Origin: Periweissella cryptocerci
GTDB taxonomy: Bacteria; Bacillota; Bacilli; Lactobacillales; Lactobacillaceae
NCBI RefSeq assembly: GCF_004358325.1
Contig: NZ_CP037940.1
Coordinates: 1,550,001-1,614,000, forward strand
Direction: 5' to 3'
DNA: 64,000 nt
Each line of letters begins with the position of its first letter. Position 1 is the stretch's first letter. Of the stretch, positions 25,071 to 35,625 are shown in pieces. Position numbers and translations under genes: made by a program. The notes below the pieces were generated by a model, which had not been told where the DNA came from, did not search any database, and saw nothing but the letters and a program-made list of their open reading frames with translations.

Positions 25071-25934
25071 ATGGATAACATTATTGGTTTAGTATTAAAA
25101 AATATACGTGAACAACGGGGGCTATCATTAGTAGACATGGCTGGTGACATTATTTCACCATCCTATCTTTCAAAAGTCGAACATGGCACAAATCAGATTA
25201 CCTTTCATAATTTACTTGCCTTGTTAAATAAAAATAATATTTCTTTAGTAGAATTTATGTACCAATATGACAAACATGTCGATACCTACGAAGTTACAAT
25301 GAGCCATAGTTTAAAAACGGCTCACGATAGTCAAAATATTAAACAACTCCAATTATATAAACATCAACTGTTAGAAAAATGGAACTCTACGAGTAATAAT
25401 AATTTTTATAACCAATATTTAATCGCAAAAACACTACTCGCAGATTTTCATGAAGACAACTTAACTACGGACGATATTGACTACATCCACAATTATTTGT
25501 TCAAAATTGAGCATTGGTCTTATTACGAGTACTACTTTTTTTCAAATACGTTATCGCAATTACCACCAAACGTCGTACTGACATTGGCAAAAGACTTAAT
25601 TTTAAAATCAAATATTGATGTTGCGGAGAAAACCAAAGGCTTAATTTCCACCATATTGTTAAATATTGCCATCACCGGTATTTATCAGCTTGATTTCGAG
25701 TTAGTTCACCTCGTGCTCGAACCAGCAAAGCAATATACCTTTAATTCCAACAACTACCAACACCGGGTAATCCTAATGTATATCGAAGCCCTCAATGAAA
25801 TTCATGCCGGTTTTGTTGATACAGGCTCAAAAAAAGCGCTGAAAAGCGTTGAAATGATGCGTTTTATTGGTGAAGAACCGATTGCGAATGCCTATGAGGC
25901 TTACTACAAAATTTTTCTTGAGAAAATACTTTGA
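25071..25934 (+). CDS. Rgg/GadR/MutR-family transcriptional regulator
   Basis: This is a 287-residue protein starting MDNIIGLVLKNIREQRGLSL. The N-terminal HTH (MAGDIISPSYLSKVEHG) is the Rgg-type xenobiotic-response fold. The remaining ~220 residues are helical, with the repeat-like pattern of the peptide-binding domain of Rgg proteins (for example EHWSYYEYYFFSNTL and AYEAYYKIFLEKIL). These regulators usually respond to short exported peptides and control adjacent genes. The start at 25071 follows GAGGGGG at about 9 nt; the longer frame from 24993 has no such site. It is divergent from the ABC permease genes, which it probably controls. Confidence 0.88.
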   Translation: MDNIIGLVLKNIREQRGLSLVDMAGDIISPSYLSKVEHGTNQITFHNLLALLNKNNISLVEFMYQYDKHVDTYEVTMSHSLKTAHDSQNIKQLQLYKHQLLEKWNSTSNNNFYNQYLIAKTLLADFHEDNLTTDDIDYIHNYLFKIEHWSYYEYYFFSNTLSQLPPNVVLTLAKDLILKSNIDVAEKTKGLISTILLNIAITGIYQLDFELVHLVLEPAKQYTFNSNNYQHRVILMYIEALNEIHAGFVDTGSKKALKSVEMMRFIGEEPIANAYEAYYKIFLEKIL

Positions 25935-25995
25935 TATTACGGTAATGCAAAAAATTAATACTACTTGGCACTTAATTTTGTTAGGTATGTACGTA

Positions 25996-26050
25996 GGTCA
26001 ACCAAAGAAGCTGCTTATACCACTGCAGCTTCTTTGGTTGACCTTTTTTT
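25996..26050 (+). terminator. Strong intrinsic terminator after the Rgg-like gene
   Basis: A perfect 19-bp stem (25996-26014 with 26025-26043; GGTCAACC...AAGCTGC) and a 10-nt loop are followed by seven T residues on the plus strand. Confidence 0.95.
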
Positions 26051-26101
26051 GGCTCCATTTATTCTGGCGCGAGATTGTTGTTTCTGTACTTTTCAATCCC
26101 A

Positions 26102-26203
26102 CGAAAAAAATAGCACCCCACAAAAAATTGTGAGCTGCTATTTCCAATATTAAACTTTATTCACCATCAGTCGTATCACTGTCAGCTGCAGTATCGCCTT
26201 CAT
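26102..26203. repeat. Native gyrA 3' end and terminator, partner of the 102-bp direct repeat at 22047
   Basis: This is the same strand orientation as 22047-22148, about 91% identical over 102 bp, with a spacing of 4,055 bp. The two copies bracket the Rgg gene and the ABC membrane and ATPase genes. GyrA normally ends in an acidic tail like this one, so this copy is taken as the original. Confidence 0.9.
26104..26143 (-). terminator. Intrinsic terminator of gyrA
   Basis: On the minus strand, AAATAGCA and TGCTATTT with an inner CACAA/TTGTG stem are followed by seven T residues, starting 14 bp past the gyrA stop. Confidence 0.85.
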
Positions 26204-28766
26204 CAACAAGTTGATCAGCAAATGCTTGCACGTCAGCGACGTTAACCTCGGCTTGAACAGTTGGCGTACCATCAGTTGTTGGTGTTTCTCCTTCAACTGC
26301 GTCTGCTTCAGGTTCATCAGGTTCCTTGTCGACCTTCGCCAAGGTTGCAACCTTTGAGCCATCTTCAAGACGGATAACACGTACCCCTAACGTTGCCCGG
26401 CCGGTTTCAGAAACAGTTTCAGCACCGAAACGGATCATAACACCCTTATCAGTCGTCAACATAATATCTTCTGAACCATTCACAATCGTCATACCTGCCA
26501 AAGGACCGTTCTTTTCTGTGATATTGGCAGTTTTAATCCCTTTACCACCACGTCCCTTGATTGGGTATTCTGCGACTGGTGTTTGCTTACCGTAACCATT
26601 TTCCGTGATTACTAAGACCTTGTGTTCAGGCGCTAAGATCGCTGACCCAACAACAAAATCATCGTCACGTAAACGAATCCCACGCACCCCAGCAGCTGAA
26701 CGACCCATTTGGCGGACCGCTTCTTCTGCAAATGACACGGCATAACCGGTGTGTGTCGCAATAATGATGTTTTGTGAACCATCGGTAACTTGCACACCCA
26801 TCAATTCGTCATCGTCGTGTAAGCTCAAGGCTTTCAAACCGTTTGTCCGGATGTTACCAAAGTCAGACACTGGCGTCCGCTTTACAACCCCTTGCAAGGT
26901 CGTGAAGAACAAGAAATCATGACTTTCCTTGGCATCACCACGAACATTAATCACGGCTTGAACCTTTTCACCTGATTCAACACCCAATAAGTTGATTACG
27001 GGAATTCCCTTGGCATTTCGACCATATTCAGGAACTTCGTAACCCTTCATCCGATAAACTTTACCCAAATTGGTAAAGAATAACAGCGTATCGTGGGTTG
27101 AAGTCGAAACTAAGTGTTCCACGAAGTCATCATCGTGGACCCCAGTTCCTTGCACACCGCGGCCACCACGGTGTTGTGACTTGAATTCAGATGTTGCCAA
27201 ACGCTTAGCATAACCATTATGCGTCAACGTAATAATGACATCTTCTTCTTCAATCAAGTCTTCATCTTCGATTGACGTAACATCCCCAACTTGGAGTTCT
27301 GTTCGCCGATCATCACCATATTTAGCAGCGATTTCCAATAATTCTTGATAAATGATTTCATCAATCCGCTTGGGGTTAGCCAAAACGTCTTGTAAGTCAG
27401 AAATCGTTTGCATCAACGCTTGATATTCATCTTCAATCTTGCCACGTTCCAAACCGGTAAGCCGTACCAAACGCATATCAAGGATTGCTTGTGATTGCTT
27501 GTCAGACAAGCTGTAATCTTCCATCAATGATTGTTTGGCGATTTCAGCCGTTTGGGAATTACGGATAATGCTAATGATGGCATCAATGTGATCCAACGCA
27601 ATCCGCAATCCTTCAAGAATGTGGGCCCGTGCTTGGGCTTTCTTCAAATCAAATTCCGTCCGACGACGAATTACGATTTGTTGGTGGGCCAAGTAAGCTT
27701 GCAAGATTTCTTTCAAACCCATGATTTTAGGCGCTTTATCCTTGATGGCCAACATGTTAAAGCTAAAGGTTGTTTGTAACAACGTATTTTTGTACAAGTT
27801 GTTCAAAACAACACTGGCAGAGATATCACGACGGACATCAACGACCATGCGGTAACCTTCACGATCGGATTCATCGTTAACCCCAGTGATCCCTTCAACA
27901 CGCTTTTCACGTGCCAAATCAGCAATCCGTTCAACTAACTTCGCCTTGTTGACCATGTATGGGAATTCGGTAACGACAATGCGTTCCTTACCGTTCTTTT
28001 CCACTTCAATATCAACTTTGGCACGGACAGTTACGGTTCCTTTACCAGTTTCGTAAGCTTTACGAATACCAGATTTACCCATGACAATCCCACCAGTTGG
28101 GAAATCAGGACCGGGAATCGCTTCCATCAAGTCAGCAGTAGTTGCATCAGGATTATTCATCAAAATGTGCAATGCTGCAATAACTTCACGCAAGTTGTGC
28201 GGTGGAATATTTGTCGCCATCCCAACCGCGATACCAGAAGCCCCATTTACCAACAAATTAGGGAAACGGGCTGGTAACACGTCAGGTTCGCGTTCAGTAC
28301 CATCATAGTTATCAATGTAATCAATGGTGTCTTTGTTGATGTCGCGGAGCATTTCCGTCGCGATTTTTGACATCCGCGCTTCGGTATAACGCATGGCGGC
28401 AGCACCATCACCATCGATTGAACCAAAGTTCCCGTGACCATCAACTAAGAGGTACCGGTAACTCCAGTCTTGTGCCATCCGGACCATTGATTCATAAATC
28501 GCTGAATCCCCGTGGGGGTGGTACTTACCCATAACATCCCCAACAATACGTGCCGACTTCTTGTGTGCCTTATCAGGTGTATTACCCAATTCGTTCATCC
28601 CGTATAAAATACGGCGGTGCACTGGCTTCATTCCGTCACGAACATCAGGCAAAGCCCGCGCCACAATAACTGACATGGCATAACTTAAGAATGATTCTCG
28701 CATCGTACTACCAAGATCAACGTCTTTGATGCGACCGTCATTTTTATCAAATGTTTCTTCAGCCAA
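26157..28766 (-). CDS. gyrA: DNA gyrase subunit A
   Basis: This is an 869-residue protein, typical length. It breaks and rejoins DNA through the catalytic Tyr127 ([11 protein letters not shown]) and introduces negative supercoils with GyrB. The quinolone-resistance-determining segment reads [11 protein letters not shown], with Ser88 and Glu92 at the two main resistance positions, that is, the susceptible residues. The C-terminal domain is a six-bladed pinwheel (repeats such as [20 protein letters not shown], the GyrA-box region). It ends in an acidic tail, [13 protein letters not shown]. It follows gyrB by 77 bp. Its 3' end is the source of the 102-bp duplication at 22047. Confidence 0.98.
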   Translation of the reverse strand: MAEETFDKNDGRIKDVDLGSTMRESFLSYAMSVIVARALPDVRDGMKPVHRRILYGMNELGNTPDKAHKKSARIVGDVMGKYHPHGDSAIYESMVRMAQDWSYRYLLVDGHGNFGSIDGDGAAAMRYTEARMSKIATEMLRDINKDTIDYIDNYDGTEREPDVLPARFPNLLVNGASGIAVGMATNIPPHNLREVIAALHILMNNPDATTADLMEAIPGPDFPTGGIVMGKSGIRKAYETGKGTVTVRAKVDIEVEKNGKERIVVTEFPYMVNKAKLVERIADLAREKRVEGITGVNDESDREGYRMVVDVRRDISASVVLNNLYKNTLLQTTFSFNMLAIKDKAPKIMGLKEILQAYLAHQQIVIRRRTEFDLKKAQARAHILEGLRIALDHIDAIISIIRNSQTAEIAKQSLMEDYSLSDKQSQAILDMRLVRLTGLERGKIEDEYQALMQTISDLQDVLANPKRIDEIIYQELLEIAAKYGDDRRTELQVGDVTSIEDEDLIEEEDVIITLTHNGYAKRLATSEFKSQHRGGRGVQGTGVHDDDFVEHLVSTSTHDTLLFFTNLGKVYRMKGYEVPEYGRNAKGIPVINLLGVESGEKVQAVINVRGDAKESHDFLFFTTLQGVVKRTPVSDFGNIRTNGLKALSLHDDDELMGVQVTDGSQNIIIATHTGYAVSFAEEAVRQMGRSAAGVRGIRLRDDDFVVGSAILAPEHKVLVITENGYGKQTPVAEYPIKGRGGKGIKTANITEKNGPLAGMTIVNGSEDIMLTTDKGVMIRFGAETVSETGRATLGVRVIRLEDGSKVATLAKVDKEPDEPEADAVEGETPTTDGTPTVQAEVNVADVQAFADQLVDEGDTAADSDTTDGE

Positions 28767-28843
28767 ATTATTATCCTTTCTTCACGGGTTCATTGCACAC
28801 CGTGTTTGTCATTCTTAATGTTTCATTTTTGCTTAAATTTAAA

Positions 28844-30847
28844 TTAGAAATCCAAGTCCTTAACGAACACGGCGTTTTCTTCGATAAAGTCACGACGTGG
28901 TTCAACCTTGTCACCCATCAACATTTCAAAAACGTGATCGGCATCAATGGCGTCAGATGGGTCAACCCGCAATAAGCGGCGACGTTCTGGATCCATAGTT
29001 GTTTCCCAAAGTTGTTCCGCGTCCATTTCACCAAGCCCTTTGTATCGTTGGATAGCAGGTTTTGGGGTGGCAGGCAATTGACCTAGAATTTCTTCTAGTT
29101 CTTCATCGGAATCAATATATTGCACGAACTTACCTTGGCGTACTTGGTACAAAGGTGGTTGGGCGATATAAATAAAGCCTGCTTCAACGAGTGGGCGCAT
29201 GTAACGGTAGAACAATGTTAATAACAAAGTCCGGATGTGCGCGCCATCGACATCGGCATCGGTCATGATGATTAACTTGTGGTAGTGGGCTTTTTCGATA
29301 TCGAAATCGCCACCAAAACCAGTTCCCATGGCCGTGAACAATGAACGAATTTCTTCATTGGCCAAAACTTTATCAATTGAGGCTTTTTCAACGTTCAAAA
29401 TCTTCCCACGAATTGGCAAGATTGCTTGCGTCAAACGGGCCCGACCTTGCTTAGCAGAACCACCGGCTGAATCCCCTTCGACGATAAATAATTCGGAAAT
29501 TTTAGGGTCTTTTGATGAGTTATCCGCTAATTTACCTGGTAAGTTCGAAATTTCAAGACCAGACTTCTTCCGGGTAACTTCCCGCGCCCGCTTCGCAGCA
29601 ATCCGCGCTTTTGATGCTAGCAAGCCCTTGTCGACGATTTTACGAGCGACATCGGGATTTTCGAGCATAAACCGGTTGAATGTTTCTGAGAACATCCGAT
29701 CAGTTGCGGCCCGCGCATCAGAATTACCAAGCTTCGTCTTTGTTTGTCCTTCAAATTGTGGATCGGGGTGTTTAACTGACACAACGGCCGTTAATCCTTC
29801 ACGCACATCTTCACCAGACAATGCATCTTCATTTTCTTTGATTAACTTGTTTTGACGAGCGTAATCGTTAATAACCCGCGTCAAAGCAGTCTTAAACCCA
29901 GTTTCGTGGGTCCCACCTTCATACGTGTGGATATTGTTAGTAAATGACAATAAGTTTGAGTGATAGTCGTCCGTATATTGGAGGGCGACTTCAACCATGA
30001 TGCCATTTTCAACCCCTTCAACGTACACGGGTTCTTCAAACAAGACGTCTTTGCCTTCATCAAGATACTTAACGTATTCTTTAATCCCACCTTCGTAGAA
30101 AAATGATTCGACGATTGGTGTTTCAGGCCGTGCATCCGTAATTGAAATCCGCAAACCCTTGTTCAAGAAAGCGAGTTCACGCACCCGCGTTGTCAAAATT
30201 TTCGCGTCAAACACAGTTGTTTCACGGAAAATATCTGGATCTGGCAAGAAGTGGACAATCGTGCCCCGTTCAATGGCCGGTGCTTCGTCAAGTTTTTGCA
30301 TGTCATGCTTAACATGCCCACGTTCAAAGTCCATCGCGTACACTTGGCCATCACGGACAACTTTCGCTTCAAGACTCGTTGAGAGCGCATTAACAACTGA
30401 CGCCCCAACCCCGTGCAAACCACCAGAAACTTTGTATCCGCCGCCGCCGAATTTACCACCGGCGTGCAAGACTGTAAAGACTGTTTCTAAGGCTGGCTTA
30501 CCAGTTTTAGCTTGGATATCAACAGGAATCCCACGACCATTATCGGTTACGGTAATTGAGTTGTCCTTTTCGATGGTAACTGTGATGTGGTCAGCGAAAC
30601 CAGCTAAGGCTTCATCAATCCCATTATCAACAATTTCCCATACTAAGTGGTGCAAACCTTGTGATGTGGTTGTCCCAATATACATCCCAGGACGCTTACG
30701 AACCGCTTCAAGTCCTTCTAGAACTTGAATTTGACTGGCATCGTAATCATCAGCATCACTTTGCATCTGGGTTGCTTTTTCATCGGCTGCAAGTTGTTCG
30801 GCGCGTTCTGCCGCAGTCAAAGCTTGCAAATCTGTATCTTCAGCCAT
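28844..30847 (-). CDS. gyrB: DNA gyrase subunit B
   Basis: This is a 667-residue ATPase subunit. An N-terminal extension of about 35 polar residues precedes the usual start of the fold ([20 protein letters not shown]). ATP-binding motifs [13 protein letters not shown] and GRGIPVDIQ are followed by [15 protein letters not shown] and the TOPRIM domain ([16 protein letters not shown] and [16 protein letters not shown]). The ATG at 30847 has GGAGG 6 nt upstream, inside the end of recF, which it overlaps by 8 bp. The extension is therefore probably real. Confidence 0.98.
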   Translation of the reverse strand: MAEDTDLQALTAAERAEQLAADEKATQMQSDADDYDASQIQVLEGLEAVRKRPGMYIGTTTSQGLHHLVWEIVDNGIDEALAGFADHITVTIEKDNSITVTDNGRGIPVDIQAKTGKPALETVFTVLHAGGKFGGGGYKVSGGLHGVGASVVNALSTSLEAKVVRDGQVYAMDFERGHVKHDMQKLDEAPAIERGTIVHFLPDPDIFRETTVFDAKILTTRVRELAFLNKGLRISITDARPETPIVESFFYEGGIKEYVKYLDEGKDVLFEEPVYVEGVENGIMVEVALQYTDDYHSNLLSFTNNIHTYEGGTHETGFKTALTRVINDYARQNKLIKENEDALSGEDVREGLTAVVSVKHPDPQFEGQTKTKLGNSDARAATDRMFSETFNRFMLENPDVARKIVDKGLLASKARIAAKRAREVTRKKSGLEISNLPGKLADNSSKDPKISELFIVEGDSAGGSAKQGRARLTQAILPIRGKILNVEKASIDKVLANEEIRSLFTAMGTGFGGDFDIEKAHYHKLIIMTDADVDGAHIRTLLLTLFYRYMRPLVEAGFIYIAQPPLYQVRQGKFVQYIDSDEELEEILGQLPATPKPAIQRYKGLGEMDAEQLWETTMDPERRRLLRVDPSDAIDADHVFEMLMGDKVEPRRDFIEENAVFVKDLDF

Positions 30848-31964
30848 CTGTTTCCTCCGTTAATTTTCCTGCGCTAATCGCAAAAATCTTAGGTTCTTTA
30901 ATCAATTGACGGGTAATATCGTTCAGACTTGGCGTCGTAATAAATGTTTGTACCCGATCTTGAATTGTTTTTAATAAATGAGTTTGGCGGGTCGAATCAA
31001 GTTCTGATAGGACATCATCCAGTAGCAACACGGGATACTCCCCGGTTTCTTCTTTCATTAAGTCGATTTCGGCTAACTTAACTGCCAAAGCTGTCGTCCG
31101 TTGCTGACCTTGTGACCCAAATGTCTGCACATTCTTTTCGTTCACAATAAATTGCAAATCATCACGATGTGGCCCAACTAAGGTTGTACCTTGTTGTAAT
31201 TCACGCGAACGTTGTTGTGCGAATTTTTCTTGTAGCGCGGCATTAACACTAGCTAAATCCGCCAATTCCGTGATTGGCACTTGTGAAACATAGTGAAATA
31301 CTAAGTGTTCCTTACCATCCGTGATTGACTCATGAATTGGTTGCGCTGCGGCTTCCAATTTTTGCAGGAGTAATTTCCGCGCCAATAGAATTTCGCCACC
31401 AAACGCCACTAGTTGATCCGTCAACACATCTAAGTAGACTAAATCCTTAGCTTGTTTGGTTTGCAGTTGTCGCAAATAGTTGTTGCGTTGGCGCAAGACA
31501 TTGCGATACTGACTCGCATTGTACAAGTATTTTGGACTAATTTGGCCAAATTCTCGATCAATAAAGTTCCGGCGGACCGTGGGCGCACCCTTAACTAAGT
31601 CGAGATCTTCTGGCGCAAATAACACCACATTCAAATGACCAACGTACTGTGAAAGTTTGGCTTGCTCCAAGTGATTAACACGGGCCTTTTTACCTTTTTT
31701 AGTAAACTGGAGTTCCAGGGGAACATCCCCAACCGCTTTACGGACACGACCGCCAATCAAGGCTTCGCTCCCTTCCCAACCAATTAAATCCTTATCGCTG
31801 TTCGTTCGGTGTGAACGCGCGAGCGCTAAAACATAAATGGCTTCCAGAAGATTCGTCTTGCCTTGAGCATTGGGGCCTAGTAAAACATTAACACCGGGAG
31901 CAAACTCAACACTGAGTTCAGAATAATTGCGAAAATTACGTAGTACTAGGTTTTCCAGTTGCAT
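30840..31964 (-). CDS. recF: DNA replication and repair protein RecF
   Basis: This is a 374-residue SMC-like ATPase that loads RecA at gaps with RecO and RecR. The start [20 protein letters not shown] is followed by Walker [11 protein letters not shown] (residues 28-37), a signature-like [20 protein letters not shown] and Walker [13 protein letters not shown]. It starts 3 bp after yaaA and overlaps gyrB by 8 bp, within the yaaA-recF-gyrB-gyrA unit. Confidence 0.97.
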   Translation of the reverse strand: MQLENLVLRNFRNYSELSVEFAPGVNVLLGPNAQGKTNLLEAIYVLALARSHRTNSDKDLIGWEGSEALIGGRVRKAVGDVPLELQFTKKGKKARVNHLEQAKLSQYVGHLNVVLFAPEDLDLVKGAPTVRRNFIDREFGQISPKYLYNASQYRNVLRQRNNYLRQLQTKQAKDLVYLDVLTDQLVAFGGEILLARKLLLQKLEAAAQPIHESITDGKEHLVFHYVSQVPITELADLASVNAALQEKFAQQRSRELQQGTTLVGPHRDDLQFIVNEKNVQTFGSQGQQRTTALAVKLAEIDLMKEETGEYPVLLLDDVLSELDSTRQTHLLKTIQDRVQTFITTPSLNDITRQLIKEPKIFAISAGKLTEETDG

Positions 31965-31967
31965 AGC

Positions 31968-32189
31968 TTAGGCTTCGTGGGCGCGGATGACAAATGACCC
32001 AAAGTCAGGCACCGCAATCTCATCCCCAGGGTACAACTTACGGCCACGACGATCGTCATGTTCGCCGTTAACCATTACTTGATTCTCCTGTAAGAACCAC
32101 TTAACTTGACCGCCAGAGCTAACGATGTTTTCCATCTTTAAAAGTTGTTGTAACATTACGTACGGTGTATCAATAAATACTTCTGTCAT
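31968..32189 (-). CDS. yaaA: S4-domain protein YaaA
   Basis: This is a 73-residue protein starting MTEVFIDTPYVMLQQLLKME. It contains the RNA-binding S4 fold (VSSGGQVKWFLQENQVMVNG, then RRGRKLYPGDEI). It is invariably located between dnaN and recF in Firmicutes; the function is unclear, possibly linked to ribosome assembly. The frame is open to 32315, but the ATG at 32189 matches the family start. AGGACGG lies about 6 nt before it. Confidence 0.93.
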   Translation of the reverse strand: MTEVFIDTPYVMLQQLLKMENIVSSGGQVKWFLQENQVMVNGEHDDRRGRKLYPGDEIAVPDFGSFVIRAHEA

Positions 32190-32667
32190 CTTTGTCCGTC
32201 CTAATCTCTCTGCTATATGTACTTCGTTGGAGCAAGTACAACGTTCGCGCATCTCACTAAAAAATACAAACACGTATATACATAATATTATACCCGTTTT
32301 TTGCCCTAAAAACAACGAATATACGTTTATAAGCCGTATCCTGCCATTTTACATATTTTTGGACATTTTACCCTAAAACGCCCTCAATGCCCTCATTTTT
32401 AAGAATTCGGCGTATTCCTGTGAATTGTGACGATTAATATATTAATTCCAAAATACTATTTCATTTTTTCGAGTACATGAAAATGAATTACATATTTGTC
32501 ATTAAGCAGCCGTCTTGTAACCTTTAGAACATTGTACATTCTGCTCTGTGAATGGATTCGTTAAACGAATTATCAAATTTTCACAACCGACTTGCCGTTA
32601 TTAATGCTCAATTCGTTATTATTTTTGCAGGTTTTGATTAATTGATGTTACTAATTCTGCATACTAA
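32190..32667. other. Leader and intergenic DNA upstream of yaaA
   Basis: There is no gene in this AT-rich stretch. It holds the yaaA-recF-gyrBA promoter (separate entry). Within the 5' leader TGTACTT and AAGTACA form a hairpin with a 9-nt loop near 32217-32239. The distal part (32320-32660) shows nothing I can assign. Confidence 0.5.
32287..32315 (-). promoter_or_regulatory. Promoter of the yaaA-recF-gyrB-gyrA unit
   Basis: On the minus strand, TTGTTT, a 17-bp spacer and TATAAT form a good sigma-A promoter, giving a transcript start about 90 nt upstream of yaaA. Confidence 0.7.
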
Positions 32668-32878
32668 CGGAGTGTCTGGAAATTGCTTGGCGGGCGCAGC
32701 CTTTACACCGCAACTGGGGGCATATGTGTGCAACACATATTTCCGCTGAGGATAAGATGAGGAGTCTTTGGGATTTATCCCTTAGACTCCCAGCTTGTCC
32801 GAACCGACCAAGAACGCACTTTGGCTTGGGAGGCTGCTTCCAGCGAGGTGCGCCAAGCAATTTCCAGACACGCAGTGG
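32668..32878 (+). repeat. Stand-alone copy C of the foldable repeat module
   Basis: This is about 211 bp, closed by a perfect 21-bp inverted repeat (32672-32692 with 32851-32871; GTGTCTGG...CTTGGCG). Internal hairpins are ATATGTGT/ACACATAT and GGAGTCT...AGACTCC, capped by GGGATTTATCCC. It is homologous to module 2 of the 604-bp elements. Examples of shared segments are CTTTACACCG, TTAGACT, CCAGCTTG and CCAAGAACGC followed by CTTTGGCTTGGG. It lacks their outer ends and module 1. It lies between yaaA and the dnaN terminator, outside any gene. Confidence 0.85.
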
Positions 32879-32902
32879 CTACCATCCCCACCAATCATCA
32901 AT

Positions 32903-32933
32903 AAAAAAAACGATTCCCAAAATTGAGGAATCG
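32903..32933 (-). terminator. Intrinsic terminator of dnaN
   Basis: On the minus strand, CGATTCC and GGAATCG pair around a 9-nt loop and are followed by eight T residues, 19 bp after the dnaN stop. Confidence 0.88.
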
Positions 32934-32951
32934 CTTTTCGTTTGTATTTAA

Positions 32952-34082
32952 TTAAAATGTCCGCACTGGTGTAATCAATTGGATGAAGCTTTCCTTGTTT
33001 TCAACCGGTGTCAAAATGAATGGACGCAATGATGTTGTGAAGCTAACTTCAATATCAATGTTCCCGAATGAACGCAACGCATCCTTCATGTAATCAGGGT
33101 TGAACGAAATTTCCAATGCATTACCATCGTAGTTTTTCACGTTCAAGGCTTCTTCAACTTGACCAACATCTGGTGAGTTACCAGTAATCTTTGAGCCAGT
33201 TTCACTGATTTCCAATTTAACCACGTTGTTGCGTGATTCGTGTGACAACAATGATGCCCGGTTAATTGCGGCTAATAATTCAGTCGCATTAAACGTTACT
33301 TGAATGTCACTTTCAGTTGGAATCAAGCGCGTCGTGTCAGGATAGTTTCCTTCCAACAAACGTGAGTAGAACAATGTTTTGCCCAAACTGAAGAGCACTT
33401 GATTTTCAGTTACTTGCATTTCAACAGTTTCAACGTTTTCGAGCATCTTGGCAAGTTCATTCAATGATTTACCAGGAATAATCAAATCGGCCTTATTTAC
33501 GTTCGCAGCATCAAGGGTCACACGGCGTTGTGATAAACGGTGTGAATCAGTTGCAACCGCTGCAAATTCGTTACCGTTAAAACTAAAGTGCACCCCTGTC
33601 AAAATTGGGCGACTTTCTTGGTTTGAAACCGCAATAACGGTTTGTGAAATAATTTGACGCAATGTATCAGCACTTAATGAAACTGAGTTAGTTGATTCAA
33701 TTTCTGGTAAGTGTGGGTACGTATTAGCATCCAAACCATTAATGGTAAATAACGCAGAACCTGATGTAATTGTTGTTTGGAAACCAGATGTGATTTCAAC
33801 GGTCATCGTTTGATCTGGCAATTGTTTAACAATTTCGCTAAAGAAACGTGCTGGCAAAACAATCGCGCCAGTATCTTCAATGTTTAACGAAGCTGTTTCG
33901 TCAGCAATGCTTAAGGTTGTTTCAATAGAGATATCTGAATCACTACCAGTTAACGTTAAACCATTCGCATCGGCGACTAATTTCAAACCTGTTAAAACAG
34001 GAATTGTCGTCCGTGCTGCAATTGCTCGAGAAACATCATTCAATTCTTTAATAAACGCTGTTCGATTTACTGTGAATTTCAT
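32952..34082 (-). CDS. dnaN: DNA polymerase III beta sliding clamp
   Basis: This is a 376-residue protein starting MKFTVNRTAFIKELNDVSRA. It forms the dimeric ring that tethers the polymerase. Features across its three clamp domains include ALFTINGLDANTYPHLPE, DSHRLSQRR and the terminal QLITPVRTF. It follows dnaA by 190 bp; that gap carries DnaA boxes. It ends at its own terminator, so yaaA starts from a separate promoter. Confidence 0.97.
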   Translation of the reverse strand: MKFTVNRTAFIKELNDVSRAIAARTTIPVLTGLKLVADANGLTLTGSDSDISIETTLSIADETASLNIEDTGAIVLPARFFSEIVKQLPDQTMTVEITSGFQTTITSGSALFTINGLDANTYPHLPEIESTNSVSLSADTLRQIISQTVIAVSNQESRPILTGVHFSFNGNEFAAVATDSHRLSQRRVTLDAANVNKADLIIPGKSLNELAKMLENVETVEMQVTENQVLFSLGKTLFYSRLLEGNYPDTTRLIPTESDIQVTFNATELLAAINRASLLSHESRNNVVKLEISETGSKITGNSPDVGQVEEALNVKNYDGNALEISFNPDYMKDALRSFGNIDIEVSFTTSLRPFILTPVENKESFIQLITPVRTF

Positions 34083-34272
34083 TTGAAAATAAGCTCCATT
34101 CTGTGCGGTCTATTTATATATATATTATACAAAATATATTAGTAATAGTAGTAGGTCCTGTTAATTCTGTGGATAACTAGATTGTGGCTAGGTACGCTGT
34201 GACTTTTTCCTTGTGGACGTGGTTGTGGATAAGTCGGATAAGCTCACATAGTTATCAACAGGTGGATAACTG
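34083..34272. other. oriC part 1: DnaA boxes between dnaA and dnaN
   Basis: Perfect DnaA boxes (TGTGGATAA) lie at 34168-34176 and 34224-34232. Single-mismatch boxes lie at 34252-34260 (TTATCAACA) and 34261-34269 (GGTGGATAA). An AT-rich ATATATATTATAC tract at about 34112-34127 could help unwinding. Boxes on both sides of dnaA are the usual bipartite origin of Firmicutes. Confidence 0.85.
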
Positions 34273-35625
34273 TTACTCACCATTAATTTGTTGTTTTAAA
34301 GTATTAATATTCTTTTGCAACGCTGAATCTTTTTCGATTTCCGTCGCAATTTTTTCCGTCGCATGCATAACAGTCGTGTGATCTTTACCGCCAAATTCAC
34401 GACCAATGTTTGGTAATGAGTTGTCAGTCATATCACGGGCCAAATACATCGCAATTTGTCGTGGCATCACGATTTCTTTGTTACGTTTCTTCCCTTTCAG
34501 GTCAACAATCGATAAACCATAGTACTTGGCAACCGTTTCTTGAATGAAAGCAATCGTAATTTCTGACTTACGGGCGATATCTAAGTCCGCCAAAATCTTC
34601 GTGGCATCATCAATCGTCACCCCAGCGTTGCCGGCAAATTTTGCGATTACGGAAACGCGCTTGAAGACCCCTTCGAGTTCACGCACGTTACTATCAACTT
34701 GTTTGGCGATGTATTCAATGACATTGCGATCAACATCGATGTGTTCTTTTTCAGCTTTTTCAAGCAGAATCGCGATCCGCGTTTCAAAGTCAGGCTTATT
34801 GATGTCAACCGACAAACCCCATTGGAACCGTGATACTAAGCGATCTTGTAAATCGGGGATGTCTTTTGGCAGACGATCAGAAGTCATCACGATACGACCA
34901 TTGTGGCCTAAAATATCATTGAAAGTGTGGAAAAATTCTTCTTGAGTTGATTCCTTACCTGATAAGAACTGCACGTCATCGACTAAAAGTAAGTCGGCGC
35001 TGCGGTATTCATCGCGCAGCTTTTCAGTCGTCCCATTCCGCACAGCACTAATGAAATCATTGGTGAACTGTTCGGAAGTGACATATAAAACTTTTTGGTT
35101 TGGATTTTCTTTTAGAGCATTATTACCAGTGGCTTGCATTAAGTGGGTTTTACCCAGTCCAACGCCTCCATATATTAATAGAGGATTGTATTCGAGGGAG
35201 CCTTCGGACACAGCTAAGGCAGCCCCATGTGCAAGTTTGTTTGTTGCGCCAACGACGAAAGTATCAAAAATATACTTGGGGTCCAGGTTGTTACCATGCT
35301 TCAACACTTGCTTACGCGCGATTTCGGGGTTGTCAGTCTTATCAATTTCTTCAAATAAATCGACAACTGGTTCGACAATCCGAACTTCAATGTTAGAAAG
35401 CAACATCTGGTTTGTTTCAAACGCAAATGTCGTGAACTGTTGGGAATAGGTATTCAGCCAACGATCACGTGATAACTTATTTGGAACTTCAATCACAGCA
35501 GTGTGTCCATTCTCGTCAAAATTGGCGAGACGAGCGGGCTGGATGAATGTTTCATATGATGGACGCTCCAAGGTTTGCTCGAAGCGGTCAGCGATTACTG
35601 ACCATAATTTGTTCCGTTCAACCAT
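34273..35625 (-). CDS. dnaA: Chromosomal replication initiator protein DnaA
   Basis: This is a 450-residue AAA+ ATPase that binds DnaA boxes and opens the origin. Domain I starts MVERNKLWSVIADRFEQTLE. The AAA+ core has Walker A GGVGLGKTHLMQA, Walker B LLLVDDVQFL and sensor motifs (LVSRFQWGLSVDI). Domain IV carries the DnaA signature GGKDHTTVMHA. The ATG at 35625 matches the family length and has GAAGG about 12 nt upstream; a longer frame to 35706 overlaps DnaA-box DNA and is rejected. Confidence 0.98.
   Translation of the reverse strand: MVERNKLWSVIADRFEQTLERPSYETFIQPARLANFDENGHTAVIEVPNKLSRDRWLNTYSQQFTTFAFETNQMLLSNIEVRIVEPVVDLFEEIDKTDNPEIARKQVLKHGNNLDPKYIFDTFVVGATNKLAHGAALAVSEGSLEYNPLLIYGGVGLGKTHLMQATGNNALKENPNQKVLYVTSEQFTNDFISAVRNGTTEKLRDEYRSADLLLVDDVQFLSGKESTQEEFFHTFNDILGHNGRIVMTSDRLPKDIPDLQDRLVSRFQWGLSVDINKPDFETRIAILLEKAEKEHIDVDRNVIEYIAKQVDSNVRELEGVFKRVSVIAKFAGNAGVTIDDATKILADLDIARKSEITIAFIQETVAKYYGLSIVDLKGKKRNKEIVMPRQIAMYLARDMTDNSLPNIGREFGGKDHTTVMHATEKIATEIEKDSALQKNINTLKQQINGE

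Noticed and set aside
30159..30728. Long plus-strand open frames opposite gyrB (also 29328-29855)
   Set aside because: They are antisense shadows of a highly expressed core gene with strong codon bias and have no start signals.
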